A stretch of DNA of 64,000 bases from assembly GCA_007258455.2 (NCBI GenBank), contig VDFB02193867.1, positions 567,141,742 to 567,205,741 of the forward strand. Direction: 5' to 3'. Made by a program: the position numbers and the translations under genes. Source of the DNA: Sequoia sempervirens (taxonomy: Eukaryota; Streptophyta; Pinopsida; Cupressales; Cupressaceae). Under the pieces are notes generated by a model that was not told where the DNA came from, made no database searches, and saw nothing but the letters and a program-made list of their open reading frames with translations. Shown here in pieces: positions 1 through 11,959 of the stretch (positions within the stretch are counted from its first letter, which is position 1; every line of letters starts with the position of its first letter).

Positions 1-1739
1 AGAAAAAGTAGAAGGGTTACTTTTTCCATGTCCACAATTTCATATATAATTCATGATCATAAATAGAATGTATATTATTGGCATCATTAAATTTATCACT
101 AGGACAAGCAATATGTCTTCCATGTTGACTTAATATATAAAATATATAAGAAGCTATTTAGTTATATTATTTTTTAGAAATTCAAACTTCTTACTAGTTG
201 TAGTTGTCAATTTCAACTCCTTATCTCTCTTCACTATGTTAGCAATTGGTGAATATATCCCACTAATTATTTTGATAAAATTCTTATAATAACTTTAAGA
301 AAATGAAAATACTACAAACTTCAAATATAATCATAGTTACATGTCATTCATAAAAACTTATAACATTATTTTCATCTACCTTTCTTTACAATCACCACCA
401 ATTTCTCTTCCCTTATTCTTAGTATTACCAATCTGATATGTTCTAAATGTTCTTTTATTTTACTAAGAGTAAAAATTCCACACAAATATACATATTTTTT
501 TTATTTCCTTCAATTCTACATATAAAAAAAGTTCAAGTAATAGATCTTTGATCACTTCTTCTACATCTTCATTTATTCTTTTGTATCTTTCGTTATCAAC
601 ATAATCAATTTACTTTTACTTCTTTGGCATTGATCAAACCTTTGTAATGAATTTCATTACCATCACTCACCTAAATTTTTCATCATTATATGCTTCTCTA
701 CATATGCCTTGATATATTCCTCTTAGGAATCTACTAGCATTTACTAACTTGTTTTGTTGATTCTAGAATCTATGGTTTAAATTATCATTGAATTTTAAGG
801 CTAATTAGTGTGATTCCTCAAAAATTGTGTATTCATCACACTAAAATATTGTTGAAAAAATCTACTTAGTTCATTAATATAAACTACCACTTTTTATTTA
901 TTTTATTCCCGATGAACTATTCTTATTATAGACCTATAACATTCTTTAGTATAATCTCTCATAGAAATAAATTTTTGACACCAAATTTCCCAAATTTATT
1001 TTATAACTAGCAATTCCATGTAGTAACACGCAACAATGAGCCGATAGGTAGAGATGAACATCAAAGGTAAGAGACATGCAGACACTAAGGGTGGCAGACT
1101 TGAGTATATCTCGAAGCACACGCAGAGATAGTGACATAGTGCTACATTGATTGCAATGGTGGAGAATGTGTCTTAGCTATGTGCACATATGTATGTATAC
1201 CATAGTAAATGCATACTTATTGTATAGAAAATTGCACAATAGGGAATGCAACAAAAAATTGTAACATGAAATAACATAGCACAAGCTAGAGAGCGACACT
1301 AAGGAATATGTTACATAGAGAAAGATAGACTGTAAAAAACTAACCAACATATGGCTCGAAGATGTAGACTTTTTTAGAGCACCAAATGAAGGATGCAATA
1401 GTATATTAACATAAATTGTATAAGAGAAGCTCTTTTACTACAGTATGCATCAGATGCATATCTAGTGATTTGGTAGTTGTAAATATAAAACATGGTGCAA
1501 AAATAAAAAATTCAGAAATTGGAAACATGCACATTCAAAAATACTTTGCCCAATAGTGATCCATTGACAACAACCGAATCACTACTCTATAATATTAACT
1601 ATTTTATTATGCATTGCAAATAAATTGCAAGAGCAATTAGACTGCATTCTAGAAGACAACACAGACTATTTGAATATATTGCAACCATTTCCACATAATG
1701 GAAGCCATAAATGACACAATATTAAATTTCCTTGTGTGC
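1..1739. other. AT-rich intergenic DNA, no gene seen
   Basis: The stretch is strongly AT-rich and all reading frames are short and without recognisable motifs. No splice-bounded exon, RNA gene or element end was found. Confidence 0.6.
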
Positions 1740-1749
1740 AGATTTGTAT

Positions 1750-1840
1750 ATAGCCATAGAGCCCATGCAAAACGATAGCCATATAACCCAACCATAAATA
1801 AAACAATATTTATTTTAACAAATAATATTGTCTTCTATCA
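1750..1840 (-). repeat. dispersed repeat, inverted copy of 30661-30752
   Basis: Read on the minus strand, this segment matches 30661-30752 with only scattered differences, including the shared words AGAAGACAATATTATTTG and GCATGGGCTCTAT. The copies lie on either side of the giant retrotransposon in opposite orientation. They belong to the same AT-rich repeat family that fills 30.6-34.3 kb. Confidence 0.7.
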
Positions 1841-2284
1841 ACATGACCTAATAAAAAATTGGAACATAGCGTATTCCACAACAACCTATCAAAAATAAAA
1901 TAATGTAGCCTAAGATAGAGAATAGTAATCAATATACTTTTTGATCTATTCTCAACAACATTCTATTGAAAATTGAAAGAATAGAGTCTATTGAATAGGA
2001 GTGTATCAAAAATGAGAGAATATAGCCCAAGCTAGACAATAACAATTGACAAAAACTACATAATGTCAACAATTTCTATGGAACATGAGAGGGATAACGG
2101 CACAATATAGCTTAAGCAAGAGAACAATAATGAACAAGTCCCAATGGAATGTAACAAAAAGTGTATAACATTAACTATTTTATTCCATCACAATGATAGC
2201 CTGAAACATATGAATTTTGTTTGAATCTTAAATTAGAAACATAGAGATTTGTACATAAGATATATAAAATAAAACACAACAAAA

Positions 2285-3720
2285 TGAGCCCTAGTTTCCA
2301 CCCTTCCATATTGGGTCATGGAGCCTCATGGACTCTCACCAAACCCTCAAGCAAGAATATACATTTTCTACCACTATGATCAAAGATGGAATGAATATTG
2401 CTTATTACAATCAATATACAGTATATTAGGATTGAATTGTCTATTTGACAAAGGTAACTAATTTTTCCATTAGTTCATCAAATTTTCCATTATAATTCGA
2501 GTCTCCTATGGAAAAGTAACAAAAAAATGTGAAATTCAATGTGGTAAATATCTGTATTTGATAGAGAATATGTAAATCAGCAGATTTAAAGACTTTTACA
2601 ATGTATAATACAAAATATGGAATACACGTGTAATGCAAGGGATGAAATAAGTGAAATTTAACCATATTTGTGCACATGGAAGATTGTAGTAGGAAGACAA
2701 GAAAAAAAGGTCTAATCTCCACCCTACTATATTGGGTCATGTAGCGCCACACACTCTCACCAAACCCTCGAGGAGAAAAATAAACTATTCCACTAGTGTG
2801 ATCAATGGTACAAGCAATGTTTGGCCACTGATGACTTTAAACAAAATCATTGAAATCCACATTATGGTTGGAGTATGCTCTAGAAGAATAACAAAAAAGT
2901 GTGAATTTTAGTGTAGTGAGCATCTCTAATTCATAGACAATATGTAAACCAGGAGATATCAAAGATCTATATTTTATAACACATAATTTTCTATGAACTT
3001 GTAATGGTAGGAATGAAGTAAATTAAATTTAGGCATACCTGGTGCATGTTGTAGAATGCGGTGTCAAAATAAGAAAACAAGGCTCGATGTCCACCCTACC
3101 ATATTAGCTCATGGAGCATCGTGCACTCTCACCAAACCCCTAAGCAAGAAAATAAATTGTCCATCATTGGGATCAATGGTGAAAGCAATGTTTAGCCTGC
3201 TGCTGACTTAATACAAGATCTGAAGGCATAAAAAAATCCATGAATGAGGATTGTTTGGGTTGAGTATGGTTCCAAACATGTAAGGATAATGTGAAATTTA
3301 GTGTACTGAACACATACCATTGGTGGATGATAAATCAATAAGAAAATATAGACTTATAGAACTCACAACAAATAATATGCAATGCAGCTATAGTAGAATA
3401 GTCTAAGTAAATAAAATATAGGCATACCTTGTGTAGGGAATGGATTGCAGTATTGAGATAGAAAAGGAGACTTGCTTTGCACCCTACCACATTGTTTCAT
3501 CAAGCATCATGGGCTCTCACCAAATTCCGAAGCAAGAAAGATTAAATGTCCACCACTTTAATCAATGGTGAAGGCAATCATTTGGCACCTGAGAAAATTT
3601 GTTGAGTTGGGATCATGTTGTACATCTTTAATAAATTGACATGGAGATGTGAAATAAGAAACACAAGAAAACATATATAGGCTTATTTTGTATACAAATG
3701 GAATGTAGGTGAAGGCCATA
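2285..3720. repeat. degenerate tandem array, about 390-bp units
   Basis: Four diverged units can be lined up by a shared core starting near 2290, 2710, 3083 and 3470. Each core reads roughly 'CCACCCTACCATATTG', then a 'CTCTCACCAAA' box, then 'GATCAATGGTGAAAGCAAT'. Spacings are about 420, 373 and 387 bp. A second shared block ('AAATTTAGGCATACCTTGTG'-like) precedes each core. No open frame persists across units, so this reads as satellite-like or Helitron-associated repeat DNA. Confidence 0.7.
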
Positions 3721-4335
3721 CTTGTATGTGTAGGATCATCATGGAAAAAATAGGCCCTTAAGTGGCAAAAACTTCAAAAAAATTAGAGTTCGAAACTTGA
3801 CATAAAAATTTGAATAAGTTATCTATATTATTTCAAAAATATGTAAGAATAGAATCTATATCAAATTGAATGTGGTTTTTAAACTACTAGGTTTGTTTAA
3901 AAAATATATATATTTGGTGAAAATTTGAAATTTCAATGCAATAGTACTTAAATTTCAGGGAAAAAATAAGAAGTAGGTGTTTGTCTAACCACCCTAACCA
4001 CAATAAAATGATAATATTCTTTTATAAGATTTTAGATATAAGTAGAGGAATCATGTGTTGATGTGATGCATATTTTTTCATAATTTTTTCAAGTAAATAA
4101 TTAATTATGAATTTTTATTACAAATTTTAAAAATATAAAAAATTGTATATCGACCACCTAACTTGGTAAAAAATTCATGAAATTCAATTTTTTTTTAATC
4201 CTATAGTATGTGAAGCATAGAATGTGGCATGTTTTGGATTAAAAAATGTGATATCATTTGAAAGCTATAGATGTTTTTCAATCAGCCTATCAATCGACTT
4301 TAGTTGTAATTTAAATAGAAAATGAATAATAATTA
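3721..4335. other. AT-rich flank, no gene seen
   Basis: AT-rich sequence between the tandem array and the giant element. Nothing coding or repetitive was recognised. Confidence 0.5.
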
Positions 4336-4340
4336 CTTAT
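4336..4340. repeat. target-site duplication CTTAT, left copy
   Basis: CTTAT directly precedes the TGTTG start of the left LTR and recurs at 27501-27505 directly after the CAACA end of the right LTR. Five bases is the usual duplication for Ty3/gypsy integrases. Confidence 0.93.
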
Positions 4341-5231
4341 TGTTGATGGTGTTTTTATGCACTTCTCAACACAGGCAGTGCATAGGCACACTACCTCTCT
4401 TGAAAGACAATTTCCCACAATCGAGTTGCAGAACACTATAGCAAGGTCTCTCGGATGTCAGGTCATGACAGTGCTTAGATACCTCAGTTGTTTGATGTGA
4501 TTTGCTGAATCACAAGGCGGCCTTACAAAAATACAAAGTGTGGGCACAAAGCATGAAGTCGGATCTTTGAAAAGGAGTTTTTTAGCATGAAAGCAGTTAT
4601 GTCTTGGCTGTAGGTTCAAACAGCAGTCTCAAACTCCATCTAGTTGTTAGATTTTGCTTTGTAAAGTGCAATGAACCTTGGTGTTGTTCAGTTTCTAAAG
4701 ACAGTGAAAAAGAGCGAAGGGGAAGAAAAGTTCCTAAGCCTAAAGCTTGCTGCGAACAGTGATAATGGAGTCCCTGCAATGGACAATTCCTTCAAAACAA
4801 TATCCCACTTAACCAGGGATTTCACAGTATCATGGGAATCGTGCAATCTTCTAAGGGCTATAGATTTTTATCCTTCATCCACCACATACATGCATGAACT
4901 AAAGATAAGTGTTTGAGGCAGCTTAAATCAGGTCCAGGCTAACTTTGCAAAGCTATCAACCTTCAGCAAACAGCAAAAAGTATGGACTAAGGAATCATCA
5001 ACAAAGCAGGAATTTTCATGAACAGCCAATAGCATTCCTAAGATTATCCAAATAATATGAACAGCTAACTAAACAGCAAAGAGATCTAAGCTAACATTTA
5101 ATATTGGAGAAGTGAATCAATAGACATGAGAGAAAATAAGGAAATGCACCAAGTCAATGCTATTTCTCATAAATTTCAGCAGCATGCCTTTACAACAACT
5201 CAACTCTCCCTTTGCAAATGAGAGGAGTGCT

Positions 5232-5241
5232 CTATTTATAG
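5232..5241 (-). promoter_or_regulatory. LTR TATA box, left copy
   Basis: On the minus strand the sequence reads CTATAAATAG followed by AGCACTCC. It is conserved in the right LTR at 20859-20868. It lies about 890 bp before the LTR end that adjoins gag in the right copy, which fits the U3/R boundary of an LTR whose sense strand is minus. Confidence 0.7.
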
Positions 5242-5437
5242 ATTTTCCAAAATCAAATGAATGGCCAAGATTCATTACAATTGTGTGGCCACGATTCATT
5301 ACAAAATAGGGTTTCACCTACCCCCAAATAGATTTACAATTAAAAAACATCTTTTGTCTTTTCCCTATTTTGTCATCTAGTGGATGACACTATTTGCATT
5401 TTCATCCTGTAGCTAATTGCTGTTTCTTTGGCTGTAG

Positions 5438-8400
5438 CTACTTTTCTGGGAGGTCTTCTTCCTCGGCTGGGCTATCTGGTTGCTCCTCGGAGGCTGCGTG
5501 TTCAATATGCCTGAGGATCACAGCCTGGAGCTTGTCTATATCGAGGATTTCACATCTCAACGCCTGGTAGCTCCATTCCTTGGCATTCTCTTCCAGCCGT
5601 TTCCAGTCCTTGTCATACTTTGAGCCCTGATCTCTGAAGAGCTCCGATCTATCGAAGGCACGGGCAGCGAAACTCAAGAAGTCCATTGTGATATCTCTGG
5701 CTGTCCTGTCCTTCATCCTTTCCTCAAAATATGACCTGGCCTTTTCTGCATCTAATGACACCGTGGGCATATCATGGCCCGTCATTAACTTAAGATACTC
5801 GGCGCATTCCGCCCGGATCTCCTTGATCCATGCAATATCTGGATCCACCCTGCCCTGGATTTGTTCCATCCTTTCCTTGCGGTTGATGAGGTCTCTGCGC
5901 CACACGTCAACCAACCAGTGATCCTCCTTCTTTAGTTCTAGCTTTTCTTCCCACGTGCTCTCTGGCATTTGAATGATGGCTTCAACCTTCGGGAAGGCAG
6001 AGTCGTAGATCGCAGGGAAGTTGGTGCAGAGTTTCTTCGTGCTTTCCAAGGATTGAATCAAGTCTAGGAACTTGTTGGCTATCTGCACGGCCAAGCCGAT
6101 CCCTATGTTTCCGACCTCCGCAACCTGCTGGAACCAATCCTCTGTGGTCTTCTCTAAGTTTTTCCTCCTCTCCAGCTTATCTATCTGCTCTTTGGAGAGT
6201 AGCTGTGGCGTGGCCGTCGAGGTAGTGGGGAGGTCATCTATTGAAGACCACTGCTAGATGTAGTCAATTAGGGCAGCAACCTGCACCTTTAGCTTGTCTT
6301 TGGTGATCTTATCCTGCTTAATCAGGTGCACTACCGTAGCCACTGACTCCTCCAGATGTCCGACCTTTTGTTCCCTGGTGGCTGTTCCTAGGTCGATTAT
6401 GGAGATATTGTAACTTACTCCGGCCTGGCCAATAGTTGGCATTGCTACCTATGCAGCCCGGGAGCCAGAAGCATCCATGGTTATCCTGGAACGGACCTTA
6501 GGCTTCTTCTCCTTCTTTGTCATGGCTAGAGATCGAGCCAAGATAGCTTCCAATCTCAACCTCGGGTCGCTCAGGATAGGAGTAGTCTTTTCAAGTTGCT
6601 TTTCCAGCCAGTCGGGCATGGCAGATTTATCCTTAGGTGTGTCATGGCTGCCTTCACCCGTCTCAGTTAGGGGCAAGACTTCTGCCTCCTTTTCCTTTTC
6701 AAGTTCTTCATTTTCCCTGGCAGCATCCTCCTCCTCGTCAGAATCTTGATAAAGCACGAGTTATTTAATGGGTGCCTTGGTGGATACTATCTGGGTGGGA
6801 TCTTGTTCTTTTGTTGTCTCCTCTTCCTTCTTTTCTTCAGTGGCCTCAGGTTCTGGGCTCTTCACAATGTGGGTCTCAGCCTCAATCATATCCCTTTTTG
6901 GTTGCTCTTCTTGCGGCTATCCCTGTTTACCACGTGGCGACTGTTCCGCCTCTTCTCCAGCATCCTTCGGCTACTGAGCCAATTCTTCTCCAATGTCATC
7001 ATCAGAAACCTGAATAATCTCCTTGGCAATCGAGCCATCCTCTCCATCCCCACTCTCAGAGGAGTCTATTTCTTCTTCTTCGTAGGCAACCTTGTCGATG
7101 GTTCTATGCTCATATTCAGGTTGCTCATAATAATCATTGGCCTCCTCCCCAATAGGCATTGAAGCCTCCTGTTCCAGCTCCTCCATCTCCTTGGAAATCT
7201 GCATTATGGCCTCCATGGCCGGCGGACCTGTTGGTGGTTGCGACGGCTGAGCAGTTGCGAGGGCTTGGGCGAGGGCAGCCTGGAGAGCAGGATCCATTAA
7301 GAGTTTTCGAGAGCTCGGGGGGAAGATTCTGCAGGTGCCGTGTAATGGCCTCAGGCACGCTAGAAAGGGGAACAGGTGAAGGTATTGTTGCCAGAGGCAG
7401 GGAGGTGATGGGCGACATGGCAGCAGCAGAGGAAGGGGAAGTGGTCATGCTCGAGGAAGAGTCAATATTGACTATGGACCCGGCCGGGGGCAAAGAGGCG
7501 AGGTGGACTGAAATGTCCACTGCCTGGGGAGATGAGGCAGCTACGGCCTAAGAGGTAGGTAGCACACCAGTCGGGGGAGGAAGGAGCAAAGGAGGCTACG
7601 CCTCTGTTTTTATTACTATCCTTTTAAGCTTCTTGGGAGATGAGCCTCCCGTATCCTTTGTTGCTTGTTCTTTGGGGCCCCCGGACTGTGTTGTTTCTGC
7701 TTCTTTTCTCTTCTAGGACCTGGTGATGGGGGGAGACTTAGACGTCTCACCAGCTGATGGGGAGGCAGCAACGTCCTCCATGGCGCTAGGCTCACTTTTG
7801 AGTGCTTCATATGTTAGAGTTACTCCCTGTTGCCCCAGTTGTGCCACCTGCCCATCAACCCACTCCTTAGTGCGAGCTATGATTGGCTGGGTGATGGTAT
7901 CTAGGTCCTCGACCTCTTGTTCGTCCCAGTCGATGGAGGGGATCGCTAGGTTAGCAACTGCAGGGTACCTCGGGTGCACAAGGGTGGACTCATCCTCTTC
8001 AAGTTGGTTTGGTACCAGAAATAGTTGTACTCTCCTTAAAAATTGCACTGTCATTCGCATGTAGTGTCTCTGGCGGACCTCCTTATCATCTTTACAATCT
8101 GCCCAGAAATCTTCAACATGGTACTAGTGGGTGTATGCCGGTCCTAGCGCTTTCCTGACATGGCCATGGGGGTCCATCCGTGGGCGAGCTGTGTACCATT
8201 CAAAGTTGTATTCCTTGAGTTCCTTTTCTGAGTTGCCGGCGCATTGAGATGTTTGCAGTCGATACTGGCCCTGGCCGAGGATCATGGGATAAGGGATCCT
8301 TGCTATGTGTTTCTGGCTGAAGACTGCCTGAATATGTTGGAGCTGCTGGGAAAGCTCTAGGAGAATAATCCTATCATTTGGGTATCTGGGCAGCCTGTTC

Positions 8401-9505
8401 GGCCGTTCCGTGAATCCCTGGGCACGGATGTAAGTGAACTTGGGGAATTGAATGTATAAGAAGGCATACTCCTTCAAGAGTGCCCTGGCACTGTGAGATA
8501 CCCTTCTCTCGAAGTCCCCGGCTATTAATCTGATAATATGGCCTATGAAGGCATCATTGACCCGGCGGTACTCCTTTTTGAAGTAGCGGTATTGTAGCTG
8601 AGGGTATTGGTCAAAAGGCTTAAGCTCTCGTTTGTAATCCCCATCCAGCGCCATGAAGAGTCCACTATACTGCCTCTGACTTGCCAAGGAGTACACCAGG
8701 TACGAGGTCATGTAGAACTTGTTGCTTTTCTTAACATTTACGAACTGCTCGTGGAAGCAGTTGCTGATGAAACTCCCCCAGTCGAACGAGATCTTGGTTT
8801 TCACATCCTCATTTCCTCATATGATTTGCTCAATATAGTAAGCCATCCACTCCTGGAAGGAGGCAGCTGCTGGGAGGCCCATGACCCTGCTTAGCATGGT
8901 CACCAAGTCGTGATAGTCCTCGTGGAAGTCGCTGTGGAACAGCTCTTGGGGAACTTTTGCAGCGCTGCCCTGCTTCTCCTTCAACCAGTAAACGTTGATT
9001 GACTTCTTGATGTTCAATGGATTGGCATCCCATGCCGCCTGACACTACTCCAAAGTGGGGACTTGCATATGTGGGAATGTCAGAATGTGGAATGTTTTTG
9101 TAATTCCTTCCAAAGACATGTCGGCAAGGATATTCCCTTCTTTGTCCACGATTGTCTGGGTATCCGTCTGGTAGGCTTCTCGGCAAGCCATTACCAGTTC
9201 AGGTGCTATTAGAGACGGAGGGAGGCCGGCAGCTTTGGCAATTCCACTTTGGCGTATCAATCAAGCGTTCTTTGTCTTAGGGTCGACCTTGACCCTCTGG
9301 GTGAACTCATCAATGTCCACCTGGCCTATATTGGTGTCTGAGATCTCTTTCCAGTCAGTCGAGACCTTCAACTGGAGCGGTTCACCCTGAAATTGGAACT
9401 TCATCTGGTCTTTGTCGTCCTTCCCATGGGCGGCCCTTCCGAATTTCTTACCCTTGTCCTTTTCGGTAGAGGCCCCTGAAGTTCCTACGGCCGATTCCAT
9501 ATATC
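5438..9505 (-). pseudogene. LTR-encoded accessory ORF, left copy (decayed)
   Basis: A minus-strand frame of about 1350 codons runs from ATG 9500-9498 to a TAG at 5438. It is interrupted by stop codons (for example near 9258, 9042, 8814 and 8121) and one frameshift near 7300. The right LTR has the same protein with different breaks, which helps show the ancestral frame. The N-terminal two-fifths is a mixed globular region with FDWGSFISNCF and YFKKEYRRVNDAFIGHIIRL-type segments. The middle is Pro/Ser/Ala-rich and then very acidic. The C-terminal 220 residues are charged and helical-looking. I do not recognise a family; antisense or extra ORFs of Tat elements and plant transposon-derived domains are candidates. 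A splice acceptor sits just before the ATG. One stop (6254-6256) is shared with the right copy (21881-21883), so it predates this insertion or marks a true boundary between two products. Confidence 0.75.
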
Positions 9506-9528
9506 CTGTAGGCAAAGGGCGAGGTCAG
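9505..9528 (-). promoter_or_regulatory. splice acceptor and branch-site context before the LTR ORF
   Basis: The minus strand reads CTGAC (9528-9524), a pyrimidine-rich run, then TTTGCCTACAG, with the exon starting at 9505 and ATG at 9500. The right copy keeps CTGAC (25152-25148) and TTTGCCTGCAG (exon at 25130). Branch-site spacing of about 20 bases is typical of plant introns. Confidence 0.55.
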
Positions 9529-11873
9529 CACAACAAAACACCGAAAATGTTAATGTTAGCCCGTATTGTGAGTATATTATATAACTAACCATTCAAATGC
9601 ATCATAAATTTAATTCTCAGATGATATCGATTTCATTTTAGGGAAAATGAGCAATCCGGGCCTGGAGGGCCAGACTTCCCTAGCAGAAATGCTGCGAGGA
9701 AGGGAAAACACGACCGAAAGCTCCTGGGGACCCCGCTAGTCAGATTTTGATGTTCTAAGAGACCCATGATGGAGAAAGGCCTGATTTAGGATGTGGGTCA
9801 AAGTCAGATTTTCAATTTGGATTGATTTGGATCGATTTGGGGAGCTCCGGGGGTTTCAGGCCAGAAGGCAGTCAAGCGAAGGTAGCCGGCGGCGGTGGAC
9901 ATCAGGCGAAAGTCCGGCGGCAGAAGCCCGGAGGCCGGAACCCGGGAAGGAAAAGGTCGGCCGCCATCAGGTTTGGTTTCACAGTTTTAGACCAGATGGC
10001 ATTCGGAGCACCGGGCCCCGGAGGCCGGGAGGACGCTAGCTGACAGCCGCCGCGTGCTTATTAGATCATTCTGAAAGGCGGCGGCGAGGAGATGATCGGA
10101 GTCTGGAGGGCGGGGAGCCGATGGAGGTTCGCCGCCAAAGGAATTTGGAATGTGGCCCAGCGACGATGGCGAGGTGAAGTTCGGTCCCAGGAGGCCGGAG
10201 CGGCGTGAGGTACAGGCTGCCGAAGGAATTTGGCGATGATTTGCACAACGGCGGCGAAAGGGGAACCGGGACCCGGGGACCGGAGAGACAGGGGATGCCG
10301 GCCGCCGCGAAGGAATAGACAGCGACGGCGAAGAGGCCACCGGGGCCTGGGAAACGGGGCGCCGCTGGTTGACGGCCGCCAGGAAATTTTAGCATAGTTT
10401 AGGCGACGGCGGCAGTGAAAGCGAGCCCGGAGCCTGAAGGTCGAGCAGCTGGCAGCGATGAAAGCGAGCCCGGAGCCCGAAGGTCGGGCAGCCGGTAGGG
10501 TTCCTTCATGAGGGACGGCGGAAACGTCACGGAGTTCCGGGGACGGAACTCCAGACGGTCGAGCCCGGAAGGTCTCGGGGATGCAGAAGCAGGGGCCTCA
10601 CCGGGAGATTTCAACGTGAAAATAGTGGTAAACTTGCTGCGGAGGCCCGAGATTCGGGGTCCAGACGCTCGGAGGATGAATCACTCAAAAAGAGCCTGAC
10701 TTCTCAAAGGGGCAAAAAGCGGTGAAGGCGGACGGCCAAGGTAGAGGTCGGGCCCGGGGTGCCCTTCCACCCTGTGTGAAGAACAGCAGGGGGAAGGGAA
10801 AGCCCCGAATTGACAGCGAAGGACTTTCGATGGGCCCTGGAAAATTTTAGGATATGGGTTATGGGCGCGCTAGGGAGGTGTTCATTTTACGTAATTTTAA
10901 TTTATTGCTTGTTTTACCGAAATCCACCAGAAGATCAAAAATGATGGGAGAGCGAACAAGGATGGCCTACACTCAACTCGCGAAGCAGGAAGCTGATGGA
11001 ATTCACCGGTGGAGTTGACGGAGCGAGGTTGATGGTGACGATCGTGACGATGCAGACTACAGTGGGCTCCAATTCAATCGCTGCTCGAACTCGCTCAAAT
11101 TTGCTAAGTGAAAATGACATTAGGACCACAGTTTATATACCCAACCGCTCATTAATGCCACATTTATTGCACGTACGTCTGCACCAAAAGTGGGTGAGAT
11201 TCAAATTCGAGTCAGTAGCGGCGGTGAGGGCTTCGGGATCCGATTGGCGAGAGGCTGCGCAACAACGGCTGCTGCATCAATTTCAGCAATTTTGATGACA
11301 GCGGCGACAGAAAGCTCAGGGCCCTTACGGCGGGGTGCGGTGGAGAGTTCGCTACCGTTAGACTTTTGCACTCCGTTTGAACGGTGGCCGTGAGCAACAC
11401 CCGGGGGCCCGAAGGGCGGGCGACCGACGGAGGATCGTCGTCGCAGACAGCGATCCCAGGACGGAAGTCCAGGCGCGGGCTTCCAGTGCCCGGGGTCTGA
11501 CAGAGCAGGGGTCGGCCGGGAAATCCCCGAAGACCTATGGACGGCAAACGGCTGGGCGGGTTCCGGCAGGCGGGAAGATGCGCGGGAAACGCCGCTGGGA
11601 CGGAAAATGAAGGGGGGAAACCCGATAAGGGAACCCTGAAAGCCTGGCCCCAAAGCCCGAAAGGCCTAAGGAACCCACAAGGCCCTTGAGGGCACCAAAA
11701 TTTAAAAGGGAAACCACGGTCGACCTTAGGATGAAACTTTAGGGTAGTATCGACCATGCAAAACGTCAAAAAAAAGAGGGGCACGCAAAACGAGGCAGCC
11801 CCGACAGACCCGACAAGGAAAAAGAAAAGAGGGTCCCCGTTCCCAACGGAGCATGTGTGCTAAGGGCACAACA
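9529..11873 (-). other. GC-rich 5' part of U3, left LTR
   Basis: This 2.3-kb region is much more GC-rich than anything else in the window and holds only overlapping low-complexity frames (Pro/Arg/Ala/Gly-rich), which I read as composition artefacts. It lies upstream of the LTR ORF in the gag-pol sense. Parts of 10930-11580 differ from the right copy by many one-base insertions and deletions, although both flanks are nearly identical. Confidence 0.6.
11132..11140 (+). promoter_or_regulatory. possible plus-strand TATA box near the other LTR end
   Basis: TTTATATAC on the plus strand, about 730 bp before the LTR end at 11873. The right copy reads TTTATACCC at the matching place. If real, it would drive transcription outward across the tRNA-Arg primer site. 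The surrounding sequence is poorly conserved, so this is tentative. Confidence 0.25.
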
Positions 11874-11875
11874 AA

Positions 11876-11893
11876 TGGCGACTCCGCTGGAGA
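11876..11893 (+). other. primer-binding site matching tRNA-Arg, plus strand
   Basis: Two bases after the LTR end lies TGGCGACTCCGCTGGAGA. From memory, the 3' end of plant tRNA-Arg(ACG) is CCCAGCGGAGTCG plus CCA, which is complementary to this site over about 15 bases with the post-transcriptional CCA. Ogre elements are known to use a tRNA-Arg primer. It faces away from gag-pol, which is on the other strand. Confidence 0.7.
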
Positions 11894-11931
11894 ACGCTCT
11901 AGAGCGTTCTAGGAATAAATATTCATTCAAG

Positions 11932-11959
11932 ACCCAGAATCTCTGGTTTCGCAGACCAG
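11932..11959 (+). other. second block of tRNA-Arg complement
   Basis: The plus strand here is complementary to the anticodon arm and following part of tRNA-Arg (minus strand: CTGGTCTGCGAAACCAG then AGATTCTGGGT). It lies in the order expected if cDNA synthesis had copied well past the usual 18 primer bases. About 35 unrelated bases, including the palindrome ACGCTCTAGAGCGT, separate it from the primer site at 11876. Confidence 0.6.

Larger units (their letters stand above)
4341..11873 (-). repeat. left LTR (3' LTR for gag-pol), 7533 bp
   Basis: The repeat begins TGTTGATGG and ends GGGCACAACA in plus orientation, so it has TG..CA ends on both strands. In the gag-pol sense, U3 runs from 11873 to about 5200, holds a GC-rich 2.3-kb part and then a long ORF, and is followed by a TATA box and about 0.9 kb of R-U5. 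It is nearly the same length as the right copy. 7.5 kb is far longer than common plant LTRs (0.3-5 kb). Confidence 0.92.

Noticed and set aside
560..760. Possible copia or gypsy pol remnant on the minus strand
   Set aside because: Only a few residues in a row looked familiar, with stops throughout; chance cannot be excluded.
4671..4916. 81-codon plus-strand frame in R-U5, also at 20298-20543
   Set aside because: It is shared only because the LTRs are duplicates; no motif, and it is opposite to the sense strand.
9791..10699. Many overlapping Pro/Arg/Gly-rich frames on both strands in the GC-rich LTR part
   Set aside because: High GC lowers stop frequency; the frames are not conserved with the right LTR and carry no motif.
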